In this document: one piece after another, positions 51,914 to 61,971 of the stretch
How the letters are laid out: each line of letters begins with the position of its first letter
Numbering within the stretch: the stretch's first letter is position 1
Assembly (NCBI GenBank): GCA_018371855.1
Contig: JAHAKD010000003.1
Span: 146,692-210,691 of the forward strand
Direction: 5' to 3'
Origin: Clostridium sp.
GTDB taxonomy: Bacteria > Bacillota > Clostridia > TANB77 > CAG-508
Length of the DNA stretch: 64,000 bases
Made by a program: the position numbers and the translations under genes
Notes under the pieces: model-generated
Told to the model about the DNA's origin: nothing
What the model saw: only the letters and a program-made list of their open reading frames with translations
Databases searched by the model: none

Positions 51914-52756
51914 ATGAAATTAGGATTAGCTATGTCTGGTGGAGGAATAAAGGGAGCTGCACATATAGGTGTAATACAGGCTTTGCAAGAAGAAAACATA
52001 AAAGTAGATATTGTAGGTGGTACAAGTATAGGAAGCATCGTAGCAGCTCTTTATGCAATGGAATATACTCCAAACGAAATGCTAAAATTATTTAATTACT
52101 TTTCAAAGTTAATATTTAAAAATAGTGCAATGTATACAGATCCTAGAGGGAAGAAATTGCTAAGTATACAAGCAGGAGGGCTGTATTCTGGAGAAAATAT
52201 TGCATTTGCAATAGAAGAGGCTGGAAAATATAAAAAAATAAAAAAAATGAAAGATTTAAAAATTCCTATTGTAATTCCAGCGGTTGATTTAAGAGATTCC
52301 GAGAAATATGTGTTTACTAACATGGAAAAAATAAATGACAAATATTTGAATAAAGCAGATATATCAGTGGCAGTAAGAGCAAGTTCGTCATATCCAGCTA
52401 TTTTTGCACCATGCATTTATAATAAACATAAATTTGTAGATGGTGGAATACTTGACAATATACCAGTTGAAGAAGTTAAAAAAATAGGAGCAAATAAAGT
52501 TATTGCTGTAAGATTTAAATTAAATAAGACATCAAGAACAATTGGATTAAGATCAACCTTAAATAAATCAATAGATATAATGTTTTCAAAGATCGAAGGG
52601 GAAGAAGTAAAAAAAGCAGATTATGTTATAGAAATTGATACAAAAGATGTAAATCCATTTGATTTTAAGCAATCTAATAAATGCTATAAATACGGATATT
52701 TACAAGCAAAAAAGGAAATAGATAATATTAAAAAAATGATATATAAGGAGGATTAA
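51914..52756 (+). CDS. Patatin-like phospholipase (RssA type)
   Basis: A 280-aa serine hydrolase of the bacterial patatin family. Oxyanion loop LAMSGGGIKGAAHIG, nucleophile GGTSIGSIVAAL (GXSXG), and catalytic aspartate in FVDGGILDNIP (DGG). No signal peptide, so it acts in the cytoplasm, probably on phospholipid or lysophospholipid. Two bases separate it from the flavodiiron gene. Confidence 0.85.
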   Translation: MKLGLAMSGGGIKGAAHIGVIQALQEENIKVDIVGGTSIGSIVAALYAMEYTPNEMLKLFNYFSKLIFKNSAMYTDPRGKKLLSIQAGGLYSGENIAFAIEEAGKYKKIKKMKDLKIPIVIPAVDLRDSEKYVFTNMEKINDKYLNKADISVAVRASSSYPAIFAPCIYNKHKFVDGGILDNIPVEEVKKIGANKVIAVRFKLNKTSRTIGLRSTLNKSIDIMFSKIEGEEVKKADYVIEIDTKDVNPFDFKQSNKCYKYGYLQAKKEIDNIKKMIYKED

Positions 52757-52757
52757 T

Positions 52758-53948
52758 ATGTCAAAAGTAATTAACGAATATGTAAAATGGGTTGGAAAGA
52801 CAGATTGGGAACTAAAAAAATTTCATGGAGATGAATATAACACAATAAATGGTTCATCATATAATAGTTATTTAATAGAGGATGAAAAAGTTGTTTTAAT
52901 AGATACAGCTTGGAAACCATTTGACGAAGAATTTGTAGAAAATTTAAAAAAAGAAATAGATTTAAATAAAATAGATTATATAATTGCAAATCATGGAGAG
53001 GTAGATCATAGTGGAAGTTTGCCAAAACTTATGAAAGAAATACCAAATACTCCAATTTATTGTACAGCAAATGGCGTTAAATCAATAAAAGGACAATACC
53101 ATGAAGATTGGAATTTTGTAACTGTAAAAACAGGAGATACATTAAATATAGGAAAACATACACTAACATTTATAGAAGCTCCAATGCTTCACTGGCCAGA
53201 TACAATGTTTACTTATATGGATAAAGAGAATATATTATTTAGTAATGATGCTTTTGGCCAACATATTGCATCAGAACATTTATATGCAGATGAAATAAAT
53301 CCATGTGTTTTATATAGTGAGGCAATAAAATATTATGCGAATATTGTTGCACCATTTAGTATGATGGTAAAAAATAAAATAAATGAAATTTTAAGAATGA
53401 ATATACCAATTAATATGATATGCCCAAGCCATGGACTTATTTGGAGAGAAAATTCATCAGATATAATAAATAGATATTATAAATGGGCAGATAACTATTC
53501 AGAAAATCAAATTACAATATTATATGATACTATGTGGAATGATACTAGAAAAATGGCAGAAGTAATTGCTAAAGGAATAAGGGAAGCTAATAAAGAAATA
53601 GAAGTAAAAGTAATAAATACTGCAAAATCAGATAAAACTGAAATTGTAGCAGAAGTATTTAAAGCTAAAGAAATAGTCGTTGGGTCACCAACTGTAAACA
53701 ATGGATATTTATATTCTATAGCAGGAATAATGGAAATGATTAAGGGACTAAAATTAAAAACAAAAAAAGCTGCAGCATTTGGAAGCTATGGTTGGAGTGG
53801 TGAAGCAGTAAAATTGTTAAATGAAGAATTAAAAAAAGCTGGTTTTACACTTATCAATGATGGATTAAGATGTATGTGGACACCAACAGAAGAAAACATT
53901 AAAGAATGCCTAGATTTTGGTAAAGAAATAGCTAAAGCTTGCGAATAA
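52758..53948 (+). CDS. Flavodiiron protein (FprA type)
   Basis: Reduces O2 to water (or NO) in anaerobes, protecting oxygen-sensitive enzymes. 396 aa. The metallo-beta-lactamase-like domain has the diiron ligands in NHGEVDHSG (HxExDH), HWPDTMF, and CPSHGLIW; the C-terminal flavodoxin domain begins near ITILYDTMWNDTRKMA and binds FMN. AGGAGG before the ATG. No rubredoxin domain is fused. Confidence 0.92.
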   Translation: MSKVINEYVKWVGKTDWELKKFHGDEYNTINGSSYNSYLIEDEKVVLIDTAWKPFDEEFVENLKKEIDLNKIDYIIANHGEVDHSGSLPKLMKEIPNTPIYCTANGVKSIKGQYHEDWNFVTVKTGDTLNIGKHTLTFIEAPMLHWPDTMFTYMDKENILFSNDAFGQHIASEHLYADEINPCVLYSEAIKYYANIVAPFSMMVKNKINEILRMNIPINMICPSHGLIWRENSSDIINRYYKWADNYSENQITILYDTMWNDTRKMAEVIAKGIREANKEIEVKVINTAKSDKTEIVAEVFKAKEIVVGSPTVNNGYLYSIAGIMEMIKGLKLKTKKAAAFGSYGWSGEAVKLLNEELKKAGFTLINDGLRCMWTPTEENIKECLDFGKEIAKACE

Positions 53949-54049
53949 ATTATTTTTTGATATATTACAAGAAAAAGCTACAATATACACCTTTTGTAAC
54001 TGGAAAACATAATATATAGCAAAAGCGTTATGAAAGGTGGTATATGATT

Positions 54050-55330
54050 ATGCAAAGTTACATAGTAAATGGTGGGGAAAAAATAGAAGGAGAAATAGAA
54101 TCCTCAGGATCTAAAAATTCTTCACTTCCAATATTGGCTGCAACTATTTTAAATAAAGGCAAGACAGTCTTAAAAAATGTACCAGATATTCATGATACCA
54201 AGATTATGTTTGATATTATGAGATTATTAGGATGTAAAATAAACCAAGAAAAAAACAAAATTATAATAGATTCTAGCAATATAGATAATTATGAAATTCC
54301 TGATGAATTAATGAGACAAATGAGATCATCTGTTATTTTGGCTGGAGCAATATTAAGTAGAGTAAAGAAAGCAACATTTTCATATCCCGGTGGGTGCGAC
54401 ATAGGTGCCAGGCCAATTGATTTACATTTAAAGGCATTTAAAGATTTAGGAATAACTATAAAAGAAGAAAATGGAGAAATATTTTGTGATTCTAGCAACA
54501 TGGTGGCTGGTACAATTACATTAGATTTCCCAAGTGTAGGAGCAACAGAAAATATAATATTGGCAGCAGCACTTTCAAATAAAGTAATATATATAAAAAA
54601 TGCAGCTATGGAACCAGAGATAGTGGACTTACAAAATTATATAAATAAACTAGGTGGTTCTGTTTCTGGAGCAGGCACAAAGGATATAAAAATTGTTGGC
54701 GTAGAAAAATTAGAAGCAAATATAGAATATGAAATAATGCCAGATAGAATAGAAATAGGTACCTTATTATGTGCTGCAGCCATTACAAATGGAGATATAA
54801 CTATTAAAAATGTTAGAATAGAACATATTATTCCAATTGTATATAAATTAGAGGAAATGGGATGTGAAATTAACCTTAAAGAAAAAGAAATTAATTTAAC
54901 AGCAAAAAATAGACTAAAATCATGCAATTTAAAAACAATGCCATATCCTGGTTTCCCGACAGATATGCAGCCAATAATAGCAAGTTGTTTAGGAGTGGCT
55001 AAAGGAACGTCCATTATAGTAGAAAATATATTCGAAAATAGATACAAGTATTTCTCTGAATTAAAAAGAATGGGAACTAGAGTAACAATAGAAGGAAGAA
55101 CAGCTATAATAAAAGGAATAAAAAGGTATAATGCTGCAAAAGTAGAAGCAACAGATTTAAGAGGAGGAGCATCTTTAGTATTAGCAGCATTAAATGCAAA
55201 AGGAAAAACTGTTATATCTAATATAGGATATATTTTACGTGGATATGAAAATATAGATGAAAAATTACGAAGATTAGGGGCAAATATATACGTAGGAGAA
55301 GGTGAAATAATTGAAAAAGAAAAAAAATAA
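54050..55330 (+). CDS. murA: UDP-GlcNAc 1-carboxyvinyltransferase MurA
   Basis: First committed step of peptidoglycan synthesis: PEP plus UDP-GlcNAc. 426 aa. GSKNSSLPILAATIL at the start, RQMRSSVILAGAILSR, and the active-site loop PGGCDIGARPIDLH with the fosfomycin-binding cysteine. The ATG at 54050 is nine bases after AGGTGG; an ATG at 54044 is too close. It overlaps ftsQ by 20 bases and opens the second block of the division cluster, 36 kb from murG. Confidence 0.9.
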   Translation: MQSYIVNGGEKIEGEIESSGSKNSSLPILAATILNKGKTVLKNVPDIHDTKIMFDIMRLLGCKINQEKNKIIIDSSNIDNYEIPDELMRQMRSSVILAGAILSRVKKATFSYPGGCDIGARPIDLHLKAFKDLGITIKEENGEIFCDSSNMVAGTITLDFPSVGATENIILAAALSNKVIYIKNAAMEPEIVDLQNYINKLGGSVSGAGTKDIKIVGVEKLEANIEYEIMPDRIEIGTLLCAAAITNGDITIKNVRIEHIIPIVYKLEEMGCEINLKEKEINLTAKNRLKSCNLKTMPYPGFPTDMQPIIASCLGVAKGTSIIVENIFENRYKYFSELKRMGTRVTIEGRTAIIKGIKRYNAAKVEATDLRGGASLVLAALNAKGKTVISNIGYILRGYENIDEKLRRLGANIYVGEGEIIEKEKK

Positions 55331-56441
55331 TGAATTAGACTTTTATTATTTAAGTAAAGACAATAAGAATAAAAGGGTGCAGAATAAAAAGAAGCACCCT
55401 AAAAAGAAACTAAAAAAGGTAAATCCGGAACCTATGAATGATGATATGTTCAATATAGATAATGAAATAGTTATAGGAGTTACTGTATTACCACCTAAAA
55501 ATGGAAAGAGTGCTAAAAAAAAGCAGCCCAAAAAGAAAACTAAGAAACAAAAAAATAAAAAACAAGATGTTAGACCACAAAATAAATTTGATGTAACCGA
55601 TAAAGAGCCTAACAAAGTTCGCCCAGCACAAAAAGGACAAGCTAAGAAAAATAAGAATGTAAAACGAATTCCATATGAGGAAGAAAGAAAAAGAAGACAA
55701 AAAAGAGAAAAAAGATTTAGAATATTAAAAATTATATTGAAAATATTACTTCTTTTTGCAATAATTATAGGAATATTACTATTTTTGTTTATTTCACCAG
55801 TATTTAATATTAAAAATATAAATGTGCAAGGAAACAGTAAAATTAATACAGAAGAAATAGAAAGTCTATCAAAAATAAATATGAATGAAAATATATTTAG
55901 ATTTTCTTCTAGACAAATTGAAAAAAATGTGAAAGAAAATGCGTATATCGATACAGTAGAAGTAAAAAGGAAGATTCCTGATGCTGTGGAAATTATTGTT
56001 ACAGAAAGAGAGACGAAATATCAATTAGAATTTGGAAATGCTTTTGTTTATATAGATAGAAACGGAAATATATTAGAAATATCAAACGAAAATGCAAATT
56101 TACCTATAATTCGAGGATATTCAACAGCCCAAGAAAACATACTAGTAGGAAACAAATTAATAGATGAAGATTGTAATAAGTTATTAACGGTAGAAAAATT
56201 TTTAAGGGCAGCAAAAAGTAATGAAATTTATGATATAATTACATACATAGATATTTCGAATGATAATGATTACAAATTTGAATTACCTTCAAAAGGTAAA
56301 GTAGCTTATTTGGGTGATGAGACAAATATAAATGATAAGATTCTAACATTAAAAGAAATATTAACTAGAGAAGAGGGCAAAAACGGACAAATATTTATTA
56401 ACGATTCAAATAAGATGCCATACTTTAGAGAAAATGTATAA
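55311..56441 (+). CDS. ftsQ: FtsQ/DivIB divisome protein with a long Lys-rich N-terminus
   Basis: A 376-aa bitopic membrane protein in the ftsQ position. An unusually long cytoplasmic tail (about 1-137) is packed with lysine (runs such as KKKQPKKKTKKQKNKKQ), followed by one membrane helix (about 140-162), a POTRA domain beginning FNIKNINVQGNSKINTEEI, and the beta domain. It links FtsL-DivIC to the cell-wall enzymes. TTG start inside the end of murA, after AGGAGAAGG. Confidence 0.85.
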   Translation: MKKKKNNELDFYYLSKDNKNKRVQNKKKHPKKKLKKVNPEPMNDDMFNIDNEIVIGVTVLPPKNGKSAKKKQPKKKTKKQKNKKQDVRPQNKFDVTDKEPNKVRPAQKGQAKKNKNVKRIPYEEERKRRQKREKRFRILKIILKILLLFAIIIGILLFLFISPVFNIKNINVQGNSKINTEEIESLSKINMNENIFRFSSRQIEKNVKENAYIDTVEVKRKIPDAVEIIVTERETKYQLEFGNAFVYIDRNGNILEISNENANLPIIRGYSTAQENILVGNKLIDEDCNKLLTVEKFLRAAKSNEIYDIITYIDISNDNDYKFELPSKGKVAYLGDETNINDKILTLKEILTREEGKNGQIFINDSNKMPYFRENV

Positions 56442-56453
56442 AGGAGGGTTATT

Positions 56454-57194
56454 TTGAAAATCAAATATAACAAAAAGAATTTTAGTATAAGTATAGTAAT
56501 AGGCATATTATGTATATTATTAACATCTGGAATAGTAGTTCAGATTAGGACTGTACAAAGCAATATTAGTATTTCAAATCCAGACTATGCAAATAATGAC
56601 TTAAGAGATCAAGTGCTAAAAAGCAAAGAGAAATATGATAATGCTTTTGCAGAACTTGAAAAAGTAAATAAGGAATTAGAGAAATATAGAACGAAAGTAA
56701 CAGATAATGATAGTAGTGCTTCAGTAAAGCAAGAAGAACTTAAAAAAGATAATGCAATATTGGGCTTAAATGATGTAACAGGAGAAGGCGTTGTAATTAC
56801 ATTAAAAGATAATCAAACTGCTAGTGTTTCTTCTGTAACTGCTGGAGATGATATAAGCAATTATTTAGTTCATGAAATTGATCTATTAAAAATTGTAAAT
56901 GAATTAAAGAATGCAGGTGCAATAGCGATATCAATAAATGACCAACGAATAATTCCTACTACTTCAATTAATTGTGCGGGTAATATTACAAGGGTAAATG
57001 GAGAAATTGTAGGTACACCTTTTGTTATAAAAGCAGTTGGCGGCAGTTTCGATACATTAGAAAGACCTGGCGGATACATAGACTGGTTAAGAGAAGACTA
57101 TGGAATAGATATTACTGTAAAACTACAAAGTAATGTTACAGTAGAAAAATATAATGGTGTTATTAATTTCAAATATGCACAAGAAGCAGAATAG
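56454..57194 (+). CDS. DUF881 (YlxW/YlxX-type) division-cluster protein 1
   Basis: A 246-aa protein with an N-terminal membrane anchor (about 11-30), a coiled coil (about 50-90), and a DUF881 domain (about 100-240: GEGVVITLKDN, NELKNAGAIAISINDQRI). Family members sit in pairs or triplets between ftsQ and sbp in Firmicutes; function poorly known. TTG start after AAGGAGGG. Confidence 0.83.
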   Translation: MKIKYNKKNFSISIVIGILCILLTSGIVVQIRTVQSNISISNPDYANNDLRDQVLKSKEKYDNAFAELEKVNKELEKYRTKVTDNDSSASVKQEELKKDNAILGLNDVTGEGVVITLKDNQTASVSSVTAGDDISNYLVHEIDLLKIVNELKNAGAIAISINDQRIIPTTSINCAGNITRVNGEIVGTPFVIKAVGGSFDTLERPGGYIDWLREDYGIDITVKLQSNVTVEKYNGVINFKYAQEAE

Positions 57195-57209
57195 GAGGTG
57201 AAAATAATC

Positions 57210-57908
57210 TTGAAAGAAATTAAAAAAGGTAAAATTACAATGACAGTAATTATGGGAATAATGTGTTTTATTCTAGTATATGTAATGTTTATGCAATTTA
57301 AAGTTGTGAATCAAACAGATATTACTTCCTTGACTACTAAAAGAGAAAGCGAGTTAAGAGAAGAATTAGATTCTTGGCAAATTAAATATGATGATACTGC
57401 AAATCAATTAGAACAAGCTAAAACAAATTTAGAAGAATATAAAAATAAGATAGATGACACTCAGGCTGCATCTGAGTTATTAGATAAGGAATTACAACAA
57501 GCAGATTTGTATTTAGGAAAGAATGATGTAGAGGGAGCAGGCATTATTATAAATTTATCAGATGGTACCTCTAATATAATTGCAGAAGATTTAATAAATT
57601 TAATGAATGAACTAAAAACTGCAGAGGCAGAAGCAATATCTGTTAATGGACAAAGGGTAACTAATTTAACAGAGTTTGCTGATGTAGATTCTTACATAGT
57701 GGTTAATGGTACAAGATTATCTTCACCTTATACCATACAAGTAATTGGAAATCAGAAATACTTAGAAAGTGGTATTACTGCTAAAGGTGGTTTTTCTGAT
57801 GATATGACAGCAAATGGGAAAAATATATCAATTACAGAAGATAATAATATTAAGATTTTAAAATATGATGGTGATTTCGAGATAGATGAGGGAATTACTA
57901 TAGATTAA
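57210..57908 (+). CDS. DUF881 (YlxW/YlxX-type) division-cluster protein 2
   Basis: A 232-aa paralogue of the preceding gene with the same order: membrane anchor (about 10-28), coiled coil, DUF881 domain (VEGAGIIINLSDG, NELKTAEAEAISVNGQRV). I take TTG 57210, since AGGAGGTG ends nine bases earlier; the GTG at 57198 is part of that site. Confidence 0.83.
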   Translation: MKEIKKGKITMTVIMGIMCFILVYVMFMQFKVVNQTDITSLTTKRESELREELDSWQIKYDDTANQLEQAKTNLEEYKNKIDDTQAASELLDKELQQADLYLGKNDVEGAGIIINLSDGTSNIIAEDLINLMNELKTAEAEAISVNGQRVTNLTEFADVDSYIVVNGTRLSSPYTIQVIGNQKYLESGITAKGGFSDDMTANGKNISITEDNNIKILKYDGDFEIDEGITID

Positions 57909-57924
57909 AAGAGGAGGAATTAAA

Positions 57925-58308
57925 TTGGTTTTAATAGCGATATTAGTTGGATGTATAATAGGTGCAATTTTAGGACTTAATTCACCATTAATACCATATT
58001 CTGTTTCTGGATATTTAGCTATTGGAATAATGGCAGCACTAGACTCAGTTTTTGGAGGTATAAAATCTGTAGTACAAAAGAATTTCGATATGAAAGTTTT
58101 TGTTTCAGGATTTTTTATAAATAGTATAACAGCTGTTTTATTAACATATTTGGGAAATAAATTAAATGTAGATATTTCTCTTGCAGCCATTATAGTATTT
58201 GTAGGTAGAATATTTATAGATTTAGCTATAATACGTAGATATTACATTGAAAAATGGACTAATTGGATGGAGAAAAAACAAAAAGAAAAATCAATTAAAA
58301 AAGCATAA
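57925..58308 (+). CDS. sbp: Small basic protein (sbp, DUF1290)
   Basis: A 127-aa membrane protein with three or four helices and a basic tail (WMEKKQKEKSIKKA). The motif NSPLIPYSVSGYLAIGIMAALDSVFGG is family-specific. It always accompanies the DUF881 genes before ftsAZ in Firmicutes; function unknown. TTG start after GAGGAGG. A terminator follows at 58362. Confidence 0.85.
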   Translation: MVLIAILVGCIIGAILGLNSPLIPYSVSGYLAIGIMAALDSVFGGIKSVVQKNFDMKVFVSGFFINSITAVLLTYLGNKLNVDISLAAIIVFVGRIFIDLAIIRRYYIEKWTNWMEKKQKEKSIKKA

Positions 58309-58361
58309 AATATGAAAAAACGTACAAATATAAGAAGGAGAACTGAAAAATAAATAGAATA

Positions 58362-58391
58362 TTAATAAAAGGACATTAGTCCTTTTATTAA
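58362..58391 (+). terminator. Rho-independent terminator-like hairpin after sbp
   Basis: TTAATAAAAGGAC (58362-58374) pairs perfectly with GTCCTTTTATTAA (58379-58391). A T-rich but broken run follows. Confidence 0.65.
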
Positions 58392-58402
58392 TTATCATTT
58401 TA

Positions 58403-58512
58403 TGGCGAAAAATGTCAAAATTTATAACAAATGTTTTATTACATCATTATTACAAAAAGGTTACAAAAATATAACAACAACTATTGACATTTTATTTAAA
58501 ATATAATATTCT
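58403..58512 (+). promoter_or_regulatory. ftsA promoter region with a possible 0A box
   Basis: TTGACA (58484-58489), 17 bases, TATTCT (58507-58512). TGGCGAA at 58403-58409 fits the relaxed Spo0A pattern TGNCGAA. ftsAZ is known to be raised at sporulation in Bacillus, so control here is plausible but unproven. Confidence 0.5.
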
Positions 58513-58552
58513 ATCACTAGTTAAGAGATAAGTAAATTGGAGGAGACCTAAC

Positions 58553-59782
58553 TTGGCAATAGGAGATATAATCGTTGGAATAGATATTGGAACTTCAAGA
58601 ATTGCAGCAGTTGTGGGAGAAGTAAATAATTTTAATCAAATAGAAATTATTTGTAGTAGTTCCTATAAATGCACAGGTATTAAGAAAACAAAAATTATTA
58701 ATGAAGAAGAAGTTTCAAATAGTTTAGTAAAAGTATTAGACAAAATAGAGGATGAATCAGGATTAAGAGTAAACTCTGCATATGTTACTATTCCTGGTAA
58801 ATATACAACAATAGTACAAAATAGTATAACAAAAGAAGCAAGAGATAAATATTCAGGAATATCATTAAGAGATGTACAAACAGCAATTATGCAAGTTAAA
58901 GATATAGATATTCCAGAAGGAAAAGTCTCAATAGATATAGTCCCAGATAAATTTATTTTAGATACTGGAAAGACTACAGAAGATCCAGTAGGAAGTTTGA
59001 GCTCAAGCTTTACTTTAAAAGCTCAAATTATATTAGCAGATAAAGAATATGTAAGACAAATATCATCTATATTTAAAAAAGCTGGAATAGATGTAGATGG
59101 TTTAGTACCAACAACATTAGCACAAAGAAATTTAATTTTAGACAACAATGAATTACATGATAATGTTATGATACTAGATATGGGTGCTGGGAATACAGAT
59201 ATAGGTGTATTCGAAGGTTCTTCGTATTTATATACTAATACAATTCCACTTGGCGGAAATAGTATTACAAATGATATTGCATTAGTATTAAATATTTCGG
59301 AAGAAGAAGCAGATAAACTAAAGAAACAATACGGATTAGCTTTAAAATCTTTTATAGATAATGACAATGATATTTTATTAAATACTTTTAAAGGTGAAAA
59401 TAGAAACAAAACAATTAAAAGTTCTGAACTAATCGAAATAATAGAAGCAAGAATCGAAGAGATTTTTTCTTTAGTAAACAAAGATATAACTAATCAAGGT
59501 ATAAAATCAAGAATAAACAATGTGGTTTTAACTGGTCAAGGAATTACTAATATAAATAAATGTGATGTAGCGGGAAAAATCAATTTAAATATACCAGTTA
59601 AAATAGCTACAGGAAGATTAATAAGCACAGTAAAGCCAACATTTAGAGTGGCATATGCATTGGTTAGATATATAGCATCAAGACCATTTACTAAAACAGT
59701 ATCAAGTAGTATAGATACAAAATCAGAAGAAGGATTCTTTAAAACTCTATTAGAAAGAATCAAAGAATTTTTTTATTCTTAA
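58553..59782 (+). CDS. ftsA: Cell division protein FtsA
   Basis: Actin-like ATPase that anchors FtsZ to the membrane. 409 aa. DIGTSRIAAVVGEV (phosphate loop 1), the 1C insertion (about 85-165), MILDMGAGNTDIGVF (phosphate loop 2), and a C-terminal amphipathic membrane-targeting helix (FFKTLLERIKEFF). TTG start after TTGGAGGAG. Directly before ftsZ. Confidence 0.92.
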   Translation: MAIGDIIVGIDIGTSRIAAVVGEVNNFNQIEIICSSSYKCTGIKKTKIINEEEVSNSLVKVLDKIEDESGLRVNSAYVTIPGKYTTIVQNSITKEARDKYSGISLRDVQTAIMQVKDIDIPEGKVSIDIVPDKFILDTGKTTEDPVGSLSSSFTLKAQIILADKEYVRQISSIFKKAGIDVDGLVPTTLAQRNLILDNNELHDNVMILDMGAGNTDIGVFEGSSYLYTNTIPLGGNSITNDIALVLNISEEEADKLKKQYGLALKSFIDNDNDILLNTFKGENRNKTIKSSELIEIIEARIEEIFSLVNKDITNQGIKSRINNVVLTGQGITNINKCDVAGKINLNIPVKIATGRLISTVKPTFRVAYALVRYIASRPFTKTVSSSIDTKSEEGFFKTLLERIKEFFYS

Positions 59783-59832
59783 TAAAAATGTTAATAAATA
59801 AAAAATAAAAATAGATTGGGAGGAAAAACTGT

Positions 59833-60939
59833 ATGATGGACTTTGACGAAAACGAAAAAATGTTAGATGGAACAGCTACTATTAAAGTAATTGGTGTAGG
59901 TGGAGCTGGAAATAATGCAGTAAACAGAATGGTTGATTGTGGAATTAGAGGAGTTGAATTTATAGCAGTTAACACAGATAGACAAGCTCTTCAAATGTCT
60001 AAAGCAGGAACTAAAATTCAAATAGGAGAAAAAATAACAAGAGGATTAGGAGCAGGAGCCAATCCAGATATTGGTGCTCAATCAGCAGAAGAAAGTAAAT
60101 CTGAAATATCAGAAGCTTTAAGAGGAGCAGATATGGTATTTGTTACTGCCGGAATGGGTGGTGGAACAGGAACTGGTGCAGCACCTATAGTTGCAGGAAT
60201 AGCAAAAGAAATGGGAATATTAACAATTGGTGTTGTTACAAAACCATTTACATTTGAAGGCAAAAAGAGATTATCACAAGCTGATAGAGGAATAGAAAGT
60301 TTAAAAACTAAAGTAGATACATTAGTTGTAATACCAAATGATAAATTATTACAAATTATAGATAGAAAAACATCTATAGTAGAAGCATTCAGAATGGCAG
60401 ATGAAATATTAAGACAAGGTGTTCAAGGTATTTCAGATTTAATTGCTGTTCCTGGTCTTGTAAACTTAGACTTTGCTGACGTAAAAACAATAATGTTAAA
60501 TACTGGTATGGCACATATGGGTATTGGTAGAGCATCAGGAGAAAATAGAGCAGAAGACGCTGCAAAACAAGCAACAGAAAGTCCATTATTAGAAACATCA
60601 ATAGAAGGTGCAAGAGGAGTTATTATAAATATTACAGGTGGACCAGATTTAGGATTACATGAAGTTAATACTGCAGCAGAATTAGTACAAAGAAGTGTTG
60701 ACCCAGAAGCTAATATCATATTTGGTGCAGTAATAGATCCAGATATGAAAGATGAAATCGTAATTACAGTAATAGCTACAGAATTTGAAAAAGAGAAAAA
60801 TATGCCTAATATGAACGTTGATAGTTTAGTTTCTAAAGCTTGGGACAAAAAGGTAAGTTCAATTCCAACAAGTTCTGATAACAGCTCAAATTCAAATGAC
60901 TTAGATATACCATCTTTCTTAAGAAAGAAACAAAAGTAG
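59833..60939 (+). CDS. ftsZ: Cell division protein FtsZ
   Basis: Tubulin-like GTPase of the Z-ring. 368 aa with GVGGAGNNAVNRM, the tubulin signature GGGTGTGAAPIVA, the T7 region of NLDFADVKTIM, and the C-terminal binding peptide DIPSFLRKKQK that contacts FtsA and SepF. Short linker of about 30 residues. ATG after TTGGGAGGAA. Followed by a strong terminator. Confidence 0.97.
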   Translation: MMDFDENEKMLDGTATIKVIGVGGAGNNAVNRMVDCGIRGVEFIAVNTDRQALQMSKAGTKIQIGEKITRGLGAGANPDIGAQSAEESKSEISEALRGADMVFVTAGMGGGTGTGAAPIVAGIAKEMGILTIGVVTKPFTFEGKKRLSQADRGIESLKTKVDTLVVIPNDKLLQIIDRKTSIVEAFRMADEILRQGVQGISDLIAVPGLVNLDFADVKTIMLNTGMAHMGIGRASGENRAEDAAKQATESPLLETSIEGARGVIINITGGPDLGLHEVNTAAELVQRSVDPEANIIFGAVIDPDMKDEIVITVIATEFEKEKNMPNMNVDSLVSKAWDKKVSSIPTSSDNSSNSNDLDIPSFLRKKQK

Positions 60940-60972
60940 TCAAAATAGAATATATAAATATAATTAATTAAA

Positions 60973-61009
60973 AGAAATAATCGAAAGTAGTAGATTATTT
61001 CTTTTTTTC
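60973..61009 (+). terminator. Rho-independent terminator of ftsAZ
   Basis: AGAAATAATC (60973-60982) pairs with GATTATTTCT (60993-61002), followed by seven T residues. Confidence 0.85.
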
Positions 61010-61074
61010 GCCCCTAAGAAATGACATACTTTTAAGAATAAAAGTAATAAAATATGTCTTACGAGGTGGACATA

Positions 61075-61971
61075 TTGATTGTATATGCAGATATAGTATT
61101 TATAGAAAATTTAATTATAAATTATGTAATTTTATATGTAACCACTTTATTAAAGAAAATAAAGGTATCATATTTTAGAATATTACTTTCGGCAATGTGT
61201 GGAAGTGTATATGCTGTTCTGTCAATAATTGTGTCGGACAATATTATTAGTAAGGTAATATTATCTATAGTAATGATTTTGATAATTTATCCAACAAAGG
61301 ACATTAGAAAGATTTTAGAAACATTAGCAATTTTTTATTTGGTTTCTATTACCACAGGAGGAGCGTCTATAGCTATAGCATATTTAGTTAATGGATATAA
61401 ATTAAATACAGTAAATGGAGCTACAATTGTAGATTTTCCAATCTTATTTTCCTCAATTGGGCTCATACTAGGAATAATTCTAATTAAAATTACCATTAAT
61501 AATGTAAAATCAAAAATTACCAAAAAGAATATTTTTTATGATATTGAAGTGCTTATTGGAAATAAAAGAACTAAAATAAAAGCTTTATTAGATACAGGAA
61601 ACATGTTAAAAGATCCGATAAGTCAAAAGCCAGTTATTGTTGCGACTAAAAGAAGCCTAAAAAACGTAATACCACAGGAAATTTTAGAGGATATAAAAAA
61701 CATTTTAGGAGGTGATAGACTTGGAGATATAAAATCATTTGAGAATAGAATAAAAGTAATCCCTTTTAAGTCATTAGGGAATGAACATGGAATGTTAATA
61801 GGAATAAAATCAAATAAAATTATTGTAGATAATAATGAAATTAAAGATGTAATTATAGGAATATATGAAAAGGAATTTTCAAGAACAAAAAGATATGATG
61901 CACTAATCGGAATAGATCTACTATATGAGGAGGAGTGCAATTATGAATTTAATCGAAAAATTAAAAAATAG
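61075..61971 (+). CDS. spoIIGA: Sporulation sigma-E processing peptidase SpoIIGA
   Basis: Membrane aspartic protease that cleaves pro-sigma-E in the mother cell on a signal from the forespore (SpoIIR). 298 aa with five membrane helices, then a pepsin-like half-domain with the catalytic ALLDTGNMLKDP. I choose TTG 61075, five bases after GAGGTGG, giving the family start MIVYADIVFIENLIINY; an ATG at 61054 has no site. It overlaps sigE by 29 bases. Confidence 0.9.
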   Translation: MIVYADIVFIENLIINYVILYVTTLLKKIKVSYFRILLSAMCGSVYAVLSIIVSDNIISKVILSIVMILIIYPTKDIRKILETLAIFYLVSITTGGASIAIAYLVNGYKLNTVNGATIVDFPILFSSIGLILGIILIKITINNVKSKITKKNIFYDIEVLIGNKRTKIKALLDTGNMLKDPISQKPVIVATKRSLKNVIPQEILEDIKNILGGDRLGDIKSFENRIKVIPFKSLGNEHGMLIGIKSNKIIVDNNEIKDVIIGIYEKEFSRTKRYDALIGIDLLYEEECNYEFNRKIKK

